Shown here: piece after piece, positions 23,160 through 37,109 of the stretch
Position numbering within the stretch: the first letter of the stretch is position 1
Layout: each line of letters opens with the position of its first letter
Source: Thelephora terrestris
Lineage: Eukaryota; Basidiomycota; Agaricomycetes; Thelephorales; Thelephoraceae
NCBI GenBank assembly: GCA_015956445.1
Contig: WIUZ02000010.1
Span: forward strand, 1,116,001 to 1,180,000
Direction: 5' to 3'
DNA: 64,000 nucleotides
Program-made: the position numbers and the translations under genes
Notes under the pieces: model-generated
Seen by the model: only the letters and a program-made list of their open reading frames with translations
The model's database searches: none
What the model was told of the DNA's origin: nothing

Positions 23160-25701
23160 CGCAGCGGAGAAGAGGGGATTCGTAAAGGTGGAACAAAGTC
23201 ATAAGGCAACAAGCCTCAATGCTTGGTACACGAGACCGATAGCCGGCAGCGCTATAGTTTGTGCGCCACGTTCCGCTACTAGTTGTCACCCCCATGGATG
23301 ATGGAACTAAGCCGAATTAATAATAGCTCAGCCACGCACGCATCTGACCAGAGCTACCACTTCATAAGTTCATGTCCATGGAACATGGGGGAGCAAAGTC
23401 AGCCTCTACATCCCGTAAAGTGCCGTACGATCCATTGCTTTTTGGGAGGGCTGTCAGATCCTACGTCAGTGCACTACCATTACCTCAGAACTCTTTCTCG
23501 GATCCCATCGACGCTGACGCCAGAGCCCGATCGCGCGACGAGAGGAGCTTAGAAGTTACCTTGACGCAGGCCACCACAATTCAATGCGCTGTCCCCCAGA
23601 TCACTCCCCTGGATCTACTATGGTTACGAAGACCGTATAGGAACACGCAGCTCTGGTGAAACTAAGAACTTTGCGCCTTTGTTCGACAGGCATGATCGGT
23701 GCCAAGCACCTTAGTACGCTCCTTTTCTGGACACCACCGCACCGAGCTCTCGGAATCTAGATACATATTTGCAAAAGAAGATCGGCGAGTGGGTCCCCCC
23801 AAAGTACGACAGATGCATAGTGAGTGTCATGTATCTTTATCCGACAAGCAGTCACAGCAGCAACCTGCCGCACGTCCTGCGAGACCCCACCCACTCTATT
23901 GAGGCGCGGATGATCCGAATAGAACCCTTCTAGGAGGGACAGCCACTCAGTCTTAAGCCTGAGGCCAACGGGCCGAAAAACGTGGTGGTCTTGACGCGGG
24001 GTATAATTCAAGACTGCAGGATGGCCGGTGCTTTCAGTGCATCTGGTTCGATCAGTACTGCGTGAGCCCCATCATAAAACCAAGCTTGGACGCGTGACGA
24101 GTCCCATGCAAATGGGTATGCAGGCTGGAGAAGGCGTGGTATCGAGGGGTACCGGTGAGCGCTTGAATATGCTTCAGCTCTTTACCGGCAAAACCCTAAG
24201 TCAGGGGTGCATAGCTGCTCTACACGACCGACATCATGATGTGTTGACCTCCAGCCAAACTTCTAGCATTGGGGCCTCTCTAACTATGAGCTTCAATCGC
24301 TTCGCGCAAATTACCTGGTAACGCCAGCGCGAATTTGTGGGACGGCATTGCTGGAGCCCGACGTTGAAGATTACCCCCGGTCGCAGTCACCCAAGTGTGA
24401 ACGACACTTCATGACAGGGGATCGGCGCTGTTGGATCCTTTGCTATTCAGCTCGACTTGGTCACGCTGCCTTGTAAGTCATGGCCCCAGACCCGGCCGAA
24501 ACCCCTAGGAAGGGTAATCGGTGAATATTTGAGTGGTCGGACTGACGATACGATCGGGGAGATATAGTGTGGCTACCCACAAGAGCGACGGCGGAAGCGA
24601 CTCCGAAACCAACTCACCGCATTTAGTCATCCATCCTGCTGACCCAATCGTTATTCTGTCTGGAATGTTGTATTGCATGGTTTTGTAGACGTTCTCGAGC
24701 CTCGGCTCGTGGACTGTATCGTCCGTTCAATACGCCACGCTTACGTCTCCCATAGGCCGTACACAAGCGATTACAGACGGCGAGCAGTAAGATGATCACA
24801 TGAGTCCCAATTCTCCATGCAACCCCCGTCGGTGCCAAGGCGCGACCATTTATCGAGCAGGCAGCCTCCCGTTCGGTCTTTGGAGTTTACCGCTTCCAGA
24901 CACCGGAGTCGTCGGACGTGTGTGACTCGCGGGTTGGGTCGCACAAGAACAGTACCTCACCGCGGCACCATTAGAATTTTGGGTTTGCCGGGTCTCTGGC
25001 CAGGCTTCCGGATAAGTGTCCCCTGTCAGTCACTGCCCACTTGTTGTTTCTTGGTGGCAGGCGCCTCAATGGTGAGCGAACAACCGTAAAGCTTAGGTAT
25101 GTATTGTTCTAGATATGCAAGCTCCACACTACTCAACGCCGACGAGTTTTTCTGGTGGCTTTTGTTTATAACAGGCCCGCGGACCAAGAAGCCGAAGATT
25201 CTTGCGAGTATGGGAATAGATTGGTTTTGGAATTCGGCGTATGTTGCCCACTTCGCTGTTACCACACCGTCCTTGTGCGCCTAGTACGGGTTCGATCACC
25301 TCGTAATGTCACCTGCATCGTATCATCATCGACCCGCGTGTGACGTTTATGAAGTCCCATGCCAGGGTCAGCGGTTTCATTAATCAATGTAAGTCAATGC
25401 ATTCCGGAGCCTCAGAGGACAGTGTTCTCTAAGCGATCAGCAGCGTAAACTTTTGTCATGAATGGAGGGTGGGTTATATATTCTACTCCGACGGCCAGCC
25501 CTGTCGGCATTACATACAGTCTGCCTGCAAGTCGCCTCAATTGCCTCCGAACACCCCAGAAGATGCTGATTATCTTGTGGATGGCCAGGCATGCAATTCT
25601 ACGTGACTCAAGGTGGTGTCGTCTATAAAACCGACGAAGCCCACCAAATCCTCTTCTCCCCCCATAATCCCCCCCAAGCCCAGATTCTAACGCGAAGCGA
25701 T
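23160..25701. other. gene-poor spacer
   Basis: About 2.5 kb upstream of both paralog 3 (minus) and the monocarboxylate transporter (plus). Only short frames on both strands, no domain, no long repeat or palindrome noticed. It should contain two divergent promoters. Confidence 0.45.
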
Positions 25702-27648
25702 ATGGCTCCCCAACAAAGTCTGGCATCTACGCCAAATACCGCTGAGACGGGCTCAGAATCCAACGAACGGAGATTGACCTCGACAGAGTCTGTGACGGAA
25801 AAAGTGTCTGAAGATTGGCCGTCGGACAAAGAAAAAGAGGACGTCGAGACTTGTTCAGCTATGCCCACGAGCGCAGTGGATGATTACCCTGATGGTGGGT
25901 TTGCTGCTTGGTGTGTCGTCTTTGGTGTGAGTAATCAACCATCTCCGGGCCTTCTCGACCCCCTCATGAGCCTTGACTGTGTAGGCTTCGTGTGCCGTTT
26001 TCGCGACGTAAGTTACAGTCTCCAAGCCGAACACTGATTCACCAGTTCACATCGGACAATCCTCGCAGATTTGGACTCGTAAACGCCTGGGGAGTGAGTA
26101 CCACTCCGGATCCTTCAGCTCGATGATTAAACAGCCCCCAAAAAAGGTATTTCAATCTTACTACCAACGAATCCTTATCCCGGAAACCCCAATCTCTACG
26201 ATGTGAGTATGCAATTTTTGACTTCTAATCAGTCGGTCTTCAGTCTAATACCCGCATGTCAGTGCGTGGATCGGCTCCGTTCAGGTACGAAAAGCCCCCT
26301 TCTCGTGACCCTGTGCTCAGCTCGTACAGTATGCTTTGATCCTCCTTCCTGGAATCGTTGCGGGACGACTTTCTGATCTTGGCCACTTCAATCGCACCCT
26401 GCTCATTTCCAGGTCAGTGACGCACGAGTTTATCCTCGGCAGGCAGCACAATTGGCTGATCCCAAGTTGAACCTGATCCAGCGTGATTCTGGTCGTGACG
26501 ATAGTCCTCACAGCGGAATGCACGGAGTTCTGGCAATTGATCCTCTGTCAGGGCGTTCTGACTGGAGTGACCTGTGGGATGATATTCGGTCCAATCTGTG
26601 CCATCACATCGCAGTGGTTTCAGAAACGGAGGTTATTGGTGTTTGGATTGACGTCCCTCGGATCGTCACTTGGTGGAATTACCATCCCGATTGCTGCTAG
26701 AAATTTGATTGACCTTATTGGGTGTGTGTGGGTTTATGTGCATGTGCCTGCCATCGCTCATGATTTCCTGCAGGTTCAAATGGGCAATGCGTGTCGTTGC
26801 TCTGATCGAACTTTTTATGCTCACGATTGCGAACCTAGTAAAGACCCTTCCGCCAGTCTCGGTTGACGTTCGCTAACAATATCACGGTCACCTGCAGACC
26901 CTTAGGCGAAGGCTCGATCCTCCTAAACAGACCGGACCCTTCTTCGCTTGGTACGATTTCAGAAAGCCTGCGTTCAGCGTGTTCCTACTTAGTGGAACCC
27001 TCGCTTTCCTGGGCATCACCACACGTAGGTTGCGGATTCCTTTCCTAATCGCAACATCACAACTAACGCAAGCTACTGAAAGCCCTGACTTACATCGACC
27101 TGAGTGCGACCAGGGTTGGAATCTCTCCAGAATTCTCCTTCTACCTTGTCTCCATCACGAACGCAGGGTCCGGTTTGGGACGGATTTCGTCTGGAATCCT
27201 CGGCGATAAATTTGGGGCGATAACGGTTGCCGGCCCATTGACTCTCTTGTGTGCTGTCACGGCATTTGTTTGGCCGTTAGTAACGACGAAAGGTGCCCTC
27301 ATTGCTGTCGGAATCACATATGGGTTCTGCTATGGGGCATACGTTACCTTACTTGCAGCGCCCGTCATGACGATGGGTGATATGCACGATTCAGGGAGGA
27401 GGTCGGGAACATTTTGGACGTGCATGGCATTCGGAGCTGTCGTTGGGACCCCGATTTCTGGTGCTATCGCCCAAGCTACTGATGGTTTTAAGGCCGTCGG
27501 CTGCTACGCAGGTATCGTCTTGCAATCCCCTTCCGTTCTTGACGCCTTACTGATGTGTCCCCCCTTAGGATCGTGCGTCATTGGGGCGGTTGTATTCTTA
27601 TACCTCACAAAATACCTGATGATGGGCAGCTTACGTGGAAAATGCTGA
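25702..27648 (+). CDS. MFS monocarboxylate-type transporter (MCT/Mch-like)
   Basis: Twelve-helix carrier of 460 residues from eleven exons (25702-25926, 25985-26007, 26069-26093, 26147-26202, 26263-26284, 26321-26412, 26482-26721, 26774-26837, 26898-27024, 27083-27511, 27569-27648), sum divisible by three. The N-tail is acidic and serine-rich, then the MCT signature DYPDGGFAAWCVVFGA opens helix 1 and continues as FATFGLVNAWGVFQSYYQ. Other marks are IAWIGSVQ, LLPGIVAGRLSDLG, GLTSLGSSLGG, the loop before helix 7 (FFAWYDFRKPAF) and GLGRISSGILGDKFG. The fungal family includes Mch proteins (riboflavin or monocarboxylates) and many carriers of unknown substrate, normally in the plasma membrane. Exons 2 to 5 are only 22-56 nt. 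Confidence 0.92.
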
Positions 27649-28627
27649 TTTTATCAATGAGAGGGCCTTTAGAGACCATTGCTTATAACAAGCCCAATAC
27701 CTCCGGATCCACATCTTTAGAAACGTCATTCTGCAACGGACTGTATCACGAACTCGTATACGATCTCATCCTTGTCATGCACACGCGATCCGACCGTACT
27801 AGATCATAGAATTCTCGTCCTGCTTAGTATTTGCTTTATCATTCTTCCCATGCATGTGCTCCGTACCAGTACGAATAACGACGAGAGGGAAACTCTCTTG
27901 TGCTGATTTTAACATCCGAGGCACCATGCACATCGTCCTCTACGGTTTCATCAGGTTTGCTTTACGTTCTCAAGGCTGCCAAGCTTTCTACCTCTTCTCA
28001 TCGACAACTCACGGTCGGACCGCGCGCCTCTCTGGCGTCGCAAGGTTTCTCGGTGAGTTGAAGAACCCATGACAGAGCATCAAGGTTCCCTTGATCTTGG
28101 AGGGTACTAAATCAACGTGTGCGCTCATTCGCGTGGGTCCCTAGAGCTACGCAACGCGCCGTCGTGGTATCGATATTTATTGCGATCCGTATCTTCTGGA
28201 TGCATTCCTCGTTCTAGTAACCAAACGGTATTATTTTGCATATCAAGAAGACAACGAACGGGTAGTACCGAGGAAGGCTAGGATTGTCAGAACGATTAAA
28301 AAACGAGCGGACGGGTGGTGGAGAAGAGGATATGAGATGGAATTCGTGCAGGACACCTCAAATCCCCCTAATTCCTCAATGAATGAAAGGGGGGAGGGGG
28401 GGTAAAAAAAATCGGTTTAGGTATTATATAACGTACTTTGGCCGTTTGCCCTTGGTATTTTAGTATAAGATCCATCCTGAGAAGAAGAAAAAAAGAAATC
28501 CGAAAGATTATTTTGGCTATACTTGAGTTCGGTTCGAGGAAAGCACATCGAAAGGGTGGGTTCGTCTGAGGCTCTTGCGAATGAAAGCAAGAGGAGAGAG
28601 GAAGGGGTGGGGACGGTTTTGGGGGGT
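27649..28627. other. convergent 3' spacer
   Basis: Nearly 1 kb between the ends of the transporter (plus) and the kinase (minus). No supported gene. The stretch before the kinase stop (28380-28620) is G-rich on the plus strand and C/T-rich on the coding strand, as in a long 3' UTR. Confidence 0.5.
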
Positions 28628-30955
<2,328 letters not shown>

Positions 30956-31552
30956 CCTGGTTAATTGTGGGTGATGTAGATGAAATTAATGAGGTTTGAA
31001 AGTCGTGTTTTGGGTGGTAGTTGGAATATGAATGAAAGAGATGAATGACACGTCGAAGCCAAGCGCCGTGTTACGAAAGTCAGATGAGAACGAAAGACGC
31101 CGGCCCCCTTCGTTGTATGCGAAGCTCTGATCCTGGATGATATCGAGTTAGTGGTCAGTCCCAGAGTTATGCGCAAGCAGTAGTTACACGTTACTGAACG
31201 GAGGTGACAGCCTGAGCAAAAAAAAAAAGGGAACCCAAATCTGTCAACGTCCAGTCTTTGTACCCAAACGGGCTGCGATCCGTTTTTGGCCTGCATTTCC
31301 CCTACGCGAAAATTTCTGACTTCCAAATTCTACTATTCAAAAGCACACCGCACTCAGGGTGAGGATCTCGATGATTTACGGGACAAACCAAGATTCCAAG
31401 TACATAGACACAGATGATGACCTGGGTCCAGGACCGGTACGTGGTGATGACCATCATCAAAACTGCACGTGACAACCGCGTCGTGCTTCATTAGGCTGAT
31501 TCAGATTAGCTTTCATCGAACTCGCGTCGGCAATCCCCCTGTGTCGTCCTTC
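30956..31552. promoter_or_regulatory. kinase upstream region, up to the transposon insertion
   Basis: Upstream DNA of the minus-strand kinase gene. Parts of it (for example the blocks near 31130-31170 and 31430-31550) reappear, diverged, at 38100-38345 next to the kinase pseudogene. The last seven bases (31546-31552, GTCCTTC) are the left target-site copy of the inserted element. Confidence 0.6.
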
Positions 31553-31564
31553 TGGGGATGGGCA
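31553..31564 (+). repeat. left terminal inverted repeat
   Basis: 12 bp, perfect match to the reverse complement of 36390-36401. Preceded by the target-site copy GTCCTTC at 31546-31552. Confidence 0.85.
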
Positions 31565-32024
31565 ACGCGCACCAAAATTTTAGTCTCGATCATCGTCGAT
31601 TTTAACCCTCCAGTCCGCAACTCGGTTGGAGGTGTTTTAGTTTAATGTAGTCACTCGTTTGTGAGATGGATATGTCAGAAACCGCGCAATCATAAATTCC
31701 CTGGAGTTTGGTTCAGACTAGATTTTCCCGCCCAGGCACCAGTGACAATGTTCACATATTTCACCGACCAAAAAATGTGAAAATCCACCCAGCTATCGTG
31801 CTACGTGCACGAATGGTATCTTGAATTATTCCCTTGATGAGAATTGCACTGCGGAACCAGGGTTGGTTTGTTGCGGACTCGCGAGTTTGTTGAGGCGCGG
31901 TTACCATATATGTACATGCACTAGTTACATAATCAAAACATAAAGATCTGTGAACCGGGCGGAAAGGGGGATTGCAAAATTTCGCTCTGCACCACTACCC
32001 ACTCAGCCCTCTACACTTCACAAA

Positions 32025-35000
32025 ATGCCTCTTGTGGGCCGCCAGAGAACAAAACTTCAGAAGGCTCACACCGCCGCGATGGGGAGACAACGGGGACTTC
32101 CGAGGTCTGATGCGAAGGCCGAGGTGATTGACCCAAAAAACCGCCGCCTCTTCTCGCTAGCGCGGAAGGAGCTCAGGAAGGAAAGAAAAGAAAAAAAACA
32201 GTTGGAGTATAACTTCCAAAGGAGGGAACAAACCAGGAAAATGCGGGAGGAGTTGGAGATGAAGAAGACAGAGGATCGAATCCAGGCAGCGACTGAAGCA
32301 GCCGAAGAAAGATATAAGGGAAGATTCGAAGAATGGAGAAAAGAGAAGGAATGCCTGAAGAAGAACGTAGCGCGGCTCGATGCCCGCGACCGTCGAGAGC
32401 CGTTGAGGATCCAACATGCAATCCAACAGTTCGAAAAACACAGCCATGACACCAGCGCGGTTCAGCCGGTCATCCGGTACGTCAAGGACAAGCGAGGGGT
32501 TGTCCAGGACTGGGCACGCAACGCGATCTTGACACTGGTTAACCAAGGGGTTCCGATGTCGAAGACGTGGGACGTGACGAGTGCGAATGCGAAGGCGTTA
32601 GGCGTGGTGATTGTCGGGACGTGGAGCATCCGAACGAGCCGTCGAGTTGTTCGTGAGGGTGGTATTGCAGCCGGGCTCATGATTGTTGAATATGTCCTAA
32701 CGTGTATAGGTCAGTGTTAAGCTCAGAGGCATGTTCGCTTTTTTATTCACCATTGATAGCGATGACTATGAGTGGCGACGGAACCTCGCATAAAAGCATC
32801 CAATACTCGTCGAGGTATGCTGTCGTCATCCCTCTGAACAGCCAACCACCAAAGGATTGCTTCCTTGGGATCACTCCCGAGGTAAACCACACGACCGCCA
32901 CACAATTCGAGGGATGGAAGGAGACGCTTCAACACCTCTGCGACAATTTCAACAAAAGCCCTCTTGGGAACGAGGCACCTGCAGACCCTACCCGTATGTG
33001 GCAGAAGTTGAAAGGATACCTCAGTGACCATGCGTCGGACCAGAAGAAGCTTTCCGCCGCGTTGGAGAGGTACCGGTGGGAGTGCGATCGAGAGCTTCGG
33101 GGCCAAGCTGCGATGGTGTCGGACGAACATGTAGAGGAACGAAATCAGGTGATGGTGGAGAAAGGCAAGGAGCTGATGGAAGAAATAGGTGGTCCAGACC
33201 GTTATCTGGCGCTGCCTGTTGACGAGCAGATTCGATTCGCGAAGAGGTTGGTTCGCGAGGCGCAGATTTGCCTCGGTGAACGGGCCTACCAACGGCTGTC
33301 ACCAGAAGAGAAGGAGGTTGTCGACTGGTGGGTCTGGTCCGGGTGTGCGATGCATAAAGATCTTAATGCGATGAAAGCGGGAGCAGATAGAATGTCGAGA
33401 TGGTGGGTTGAATTTGGGGAGGGAGTGGCACCGGTGGCCTTGATGAACAAGTTCAAGACTATCGCAGCAAAATCTGGATCAGTACCTGAAGGGAGCATCG
33501 TTGGACCTGGAGACAGAGGGGGAGTGAAGGTAACGGACCTTCTTGGTTCACTGGTTAAGCATAGGGAAACGAAGAAGGGGCATCAAGAACGCTTCCGAGC
33601 CTTTTCGGTTGAATTCCTCGGGATCCCGCGGCCGGTTCAGTTCCCGGACACGAGCAACAACCGGTACCAGAGTCACGGCCTTGCCGCCACTGAAATCCTC
33701 CACCACCTAGATCTCTACCTCGCATTCTTACAATCGGTAGCTGACTCGAAATCCCTGGGGAACGAACTAAATCACCTCGAACAGAATGTGCAAGCCGGCC
33801 TCAATGACCCTCCCACCCGCACGGAACTTTGCGTCCTATCCCTCTACTCCCAAGCGATCAGTATTCCATTTTCGCAGCACATCCGTACACCAAGCAATGC
33901 ATCTTTGAATGGGTTAGACCTTGGCCCAGTCTACGACCGAATCAAACGACATATGGAGGCCGTGATCAACAATCCTGATATATTGCTTGGGCGTGGGGCC
34001 TCGCAGGAAGTCGGGACACTATATGGAGAAGAGTGGAACAACGCAGATGTGATTCAGTTCATTCGAGACAACGCAGATTCCTTCCCCCACCTACGAAAAA
34101 TTCTGATCGAGTTCTTTCGAGGTGCCCTCGAAACATGGAACGAGTTTGCCAAAGACATCTGCGGGAACCCCAAGGTGACAGAGGCTACCCCAGAGCAACG
34201 CCGCCTCGCCTTCAGGCACCCAACAAATGATCTCAATGAGGGTGCACTTGGCACTCTCCGACAAGAGTATCGCGCATATCCCAACATCACCTTCGGAATG
34301 GTCAACGCAAAACTGATGTGCAAGTAAGCTGCTTTAATTTATATATCGACACATGGTTTACCATGAACAAAGGCTAAATCCCGGTGTTGTCGAGTACACA
34401 TCAAACCTTCCCCCCGTGTGCCGGCGTTACCTTCGAGGCGCGGCCCGAGAACAGGATCAAAACAAAACATATCAAAACTTCCTCCTCTCACAAGCACGTG
34501 AAGACACTAAGACTGCCAAGGAAAAACGGGCCGCCGCAGACAAACGCAAGAAGCGAGTCCAGGCTCGGACGGACAAGCTCAATGCATTTAACCCGATCCT
34601 TAGTCTCGGGAAGTTGAAGAAGATGACAATGGATGGTGACAGATCAGAACGCATCAAGCAACAGTTGTCTTGGCACAAACGGATTGGCCGGGACGTGAAT
34701 ATCCCAGCGGGGTTTCACGCATTTCGCAAGGCAAAAGCCTGGGGAGCTATGGTCAAAGCCGTTCAGCGGCATCAACTTGGCACATCACACCGGAAACTCC
34801 CAGGTGTGCATTGAATATACCCAAAAATTCAGTACACACTGACTTTCCACAGAACCGGAGCAAATCGATGAAAACTTCGACCCCTTTGTCGGCGTTGAAA
34901 TCACACCGGACGTGGGCGACAGCGTTAATGACGACAATTGCTCTATTCCAGGAGGCGATGACGACAACGACGGCGTTCGTTCCAACGTAGGCAGTGGCAG

Positions 35001-36120
35001 TGACGAGTTCCCCAACACAGATGATGACGATGATGTCACCAGCAACACTGACATTGTTGCAGATGAGGTTTCAGCCCACCACATCTCACTGGACCCAGTC
35101 GTTGACTCCGAATGTGAAGATATTGCTTGTGAAGGTGAGGATGCTGATGAAGGAGACGAGGAACTAATGGAGAGCAATCACGCCTTCGCTGTCAAGCTCG
35201 GTGTCGTACCACCACGGTCAACCCGCGATGCTGGATGTCAGCCGCCTTCACCGTATACCGCTGGCTGTACCTGGTCAAGAGAAGACTGGTCGTGTTCATA
35301 CGATGCTGTTTTCATGGCCTTCTGGTCACTGTACGAGCAATCGTCCCAAAATTGGCACTGCAATTGGAGGGAGCGTGCACTGGAGTGGAATGGACCACTT
35401 GGCGAAAATTTTGATCATCTCATCATCCTCGCGGCCACTCCAGTTAGCATCCAGGACCGCATGGGGTGGTTCTGCCGTTATCGCGATCGTCTTCGCAACC
35501 AGCTGTCCCGCAAAGACCCCGGGTCATTCCCACGCAGAGGACAAGTCCCAGCCTCGGCCAGTCGCATATTAGAACTCCTGTTCGGCAAAGCCACTGGACC
35601 ATATCTCGAGCAACGCCTCATCTGTCGAAGTTGCGAGGAGTCATCTCGAGCAGAACGCGAAATCTGTTTCCTCGCGTTGGGTGGTCTGCAAAAAGACAAA
35701 ACTCAAGTCTGGCTACACACAATTTGGGCAGAGTTCGTCAATCGCTCCAAAACAGAAGCCGCTCATATGGGAACTATGTGTCCCCACTGCCGGGGTCCAA
35801 ACGAGGTGCGGGATTTGAGGATGCCGGAAGTACCGTGGATTTGGTTTGAGCGCGAACGATCTTCCCCTGTGTGGCCTTCGCTAACCCTTGGATTTGACTC
35901 CCCAACCCAGCGGCTTAGGTACAGCCTACGCGTGATCATCTACGCCGGTGGAAACCACTTTACCGTGCGCTTCCGTGACCGGTCGGACGGATGGTGGAAG
36001 CACGACGGTCAGATCGCCTCAGGAGTCCCACAATCTGACGACATCCGGTCCGAGGCGGAACTTCTCACAAACGGCATGCGTTTTGCCTGCACATTTATTT
36101 ATCGTCGCGATGACAATTGA
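32025..36120 (+). CDS. transposon-borne protein: SGDGT-family core fused to a USP-like peptidase
   Basis: 1315 residues from exons 32025-32709, 32760-34323, 34373-34803 and 34853-36120. An in-frame ATG at 31950 is a possible earlier start. The N-terminus has a basic region and coiled coil (about residues 45-125, RKERKEKKQLEYNFQRREQ). Then comes a core with MSGDGTSHKSIQYSSRY (near 233), ITPEVNHTTATQFEGW and, near 720, DLNEGALGTLRQEYR. These are landmarks I recall from a large Agaricomycete family of unnamed proteins. The Asp of SGDGT and Glu of NEGALG could belong to an RNase-H-like transposase, but that is inference. An acidic linker (about 910-1005) leads to a C-terminal domain with Cys box DWSCSYDAVF (near 1040), two CxxC pairs (CRSC, CPHC) as in USP zinc fingers, and His box GGNHFTVRF followed by WWKHDG. 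This resembles a C19-type deubiquitinase. Confidence 0.78.
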
Positions 36121-36389
36121 ATCCTGGTCCGTGTTTTCTCTCCCGCTTCAGTGCTGATCTACCCTCGTTACCCTCTCCCTTGTTGTTGATCTTCACTCAC
36201 GGCCACTTACCCCGTGTATCATTACCAACGAAAACCCCCCTGCCACATGCTATAGTAGTTAGCCTGTAAACTCCGCACACTGTAGTTGTCGTGTCTCATA
36301 TGTGGAATTTATTAACTCGAGCGCGCCTCGGAGGAGCCTTCCCCTGCGGCAAACAAGTGTAAACAAATTACGATCAAACTTGGTGGGGC

Positions 36390-36401
36390 TGCCCATCCCC
36401 A
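36390..36401 (-). repeat. right terminal inverted repeat
   Basis: 12 bp TGCCCATCCCCA, followed by the second target-site copy GTCCTTC at 36402-36408. Confidence 0.85.
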
Positions 36402-36830
36402 GTCCTTCATCCCCGTCGTTCATCCCATTGCATTCTCTACCCCTAAAAGAAAAGCCATGTCAGTTGAAATTTTTACTCTCACTGAAGGCGGAGTCGCGAC
36501 CAGGAAGCCCAAGACTTGCCTCCGAGTTCCGGAGGACGAGTGGAAACGGTACACCAGAATTGATGAGGTCCTTTTTTCTCCACGTCCGGATGTGGCACGC
36601 CTGACACCGAAGTCAGGTCCTTTGTGTACGGAAGGTAACAATAATACTTCCACCACATCGTTTCTTGAGCTTGTCGACAAATTGCATGGGACGAGCGGAA
36701 TACCGCGACAGCTCTGACGGGCCAGATTTGTTCTCCTCGCGGGTAGACAGAGAAGAATACATGGTTATATTCCACCCTAAAACGACTGTACACTAACGCG
36801 CTGAGGCCTCGTTTCAATCCGAAAGCGCAA
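36402..36830 (+). repeat. segmental duplicate block A (unit 1, right of the element)
   Basis: Diverged but collinear with 38345-38645 and then 39410-39585. Matching landmarks are GAGTGGAAACGGTA with the following CTCCACGT and GTGGCACGCCTGAC, and later CGAAATACCGCGAC-like and CTGTACACTAACGCGCTGAG. Unit 2 has about 760 extra bases between the two halves. Confidence 0.65.
36457..36717 (+). CDS. small ORF of unknown reality, partly conserved in the duplicate
   Basis: 86 codons, with a central block EDEWKRYTRIDEVLFSPR. In the second duplicate (about 38483-38631) the same frame reads EDEWKRYARFNEVCSSPR, but its start codon is ACG and it stops after GTPD. Conservation of the block at protein level suggests that a coding exon once existed here. 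No domain is recognised; it may be an exon of a larger lost gene. Confidence 0.35.
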   Translation: MSVEIFTLTEGGVATRKPKTCLRVPEDEWKRYTRIDEVLFSPRPDVARLTPKSGPLCTEGNNNTSTTSFLELVDKLHGTSGIPRQL

Positions 36831-37109
36831 CTTCGTCGTCGTCGTCGTCTTCTCGACCTTTTGGCAGTTGAACACGCACAGCCGCTTTGGGGAATTCGAT
36901 CATTGTCTGATACGTTATCAGTCGCGACAGACCGCTTTTAATCGTCGCTTCAAGATCCCCCGTGGCCAATGGTCGGTTACCCTAACATGAGATACCATAA
37001 CCATGCAGAGGGCGGACCCTTCCGTAACAGGATAACGGCGGCGGTTGCGTCAGGAGTGGCCTCGCGACGCAATCTTCTTGGCTTTGGCTGTGTCGTTGGA
37101 CGAAATCCT

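Larger units (their letters stand above)
31553..36401 (+). mobile_element. 4.85-kb DNA-transposon-like element with TIRs and 7-bp target duplication
   Basis: The left end TGGGGATGGGCA (31553-31564) is the exact reverse complement of the right end TGCCCATCCCCA (36390-36401). Weaker similarity extends inward on both sides (CACCAA and a T-rich block). Both ends are flanked by the direct repeat GTCCTTC (31546-31552 and 36402-36408). A related uninterrupted sequence survives in the neighbouring duplicate at about 38328-38352, with a single ATCCTTC. Inside is one four-exon gene on the plus strand with an open 1315-residue product, so the element looks whole and the insertion recent compared with the surrounding duplication. 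Superfamily unresolved: the CxC modules I would expect in KDZ elements were not seen. Confidence 0.85.

Noticed and set aside
31950-32024. Upstream in-frame ATG for the transposon gene
   Set aside because: Possible, but the ATG at 32025 follows a typical leader and starts a basic domain (MPLVGRQRTKLQKA); the extra 25 residues have no feature.
31553-36401. Assignment of the element to KDZ (Kyakuja/Dileera/Zisupton)
   Set aside because: Tempting because these are common in Agaricomycetes, but no CxC module or recognised KDZ motif was seen and the observed target duplication is 7 bp.
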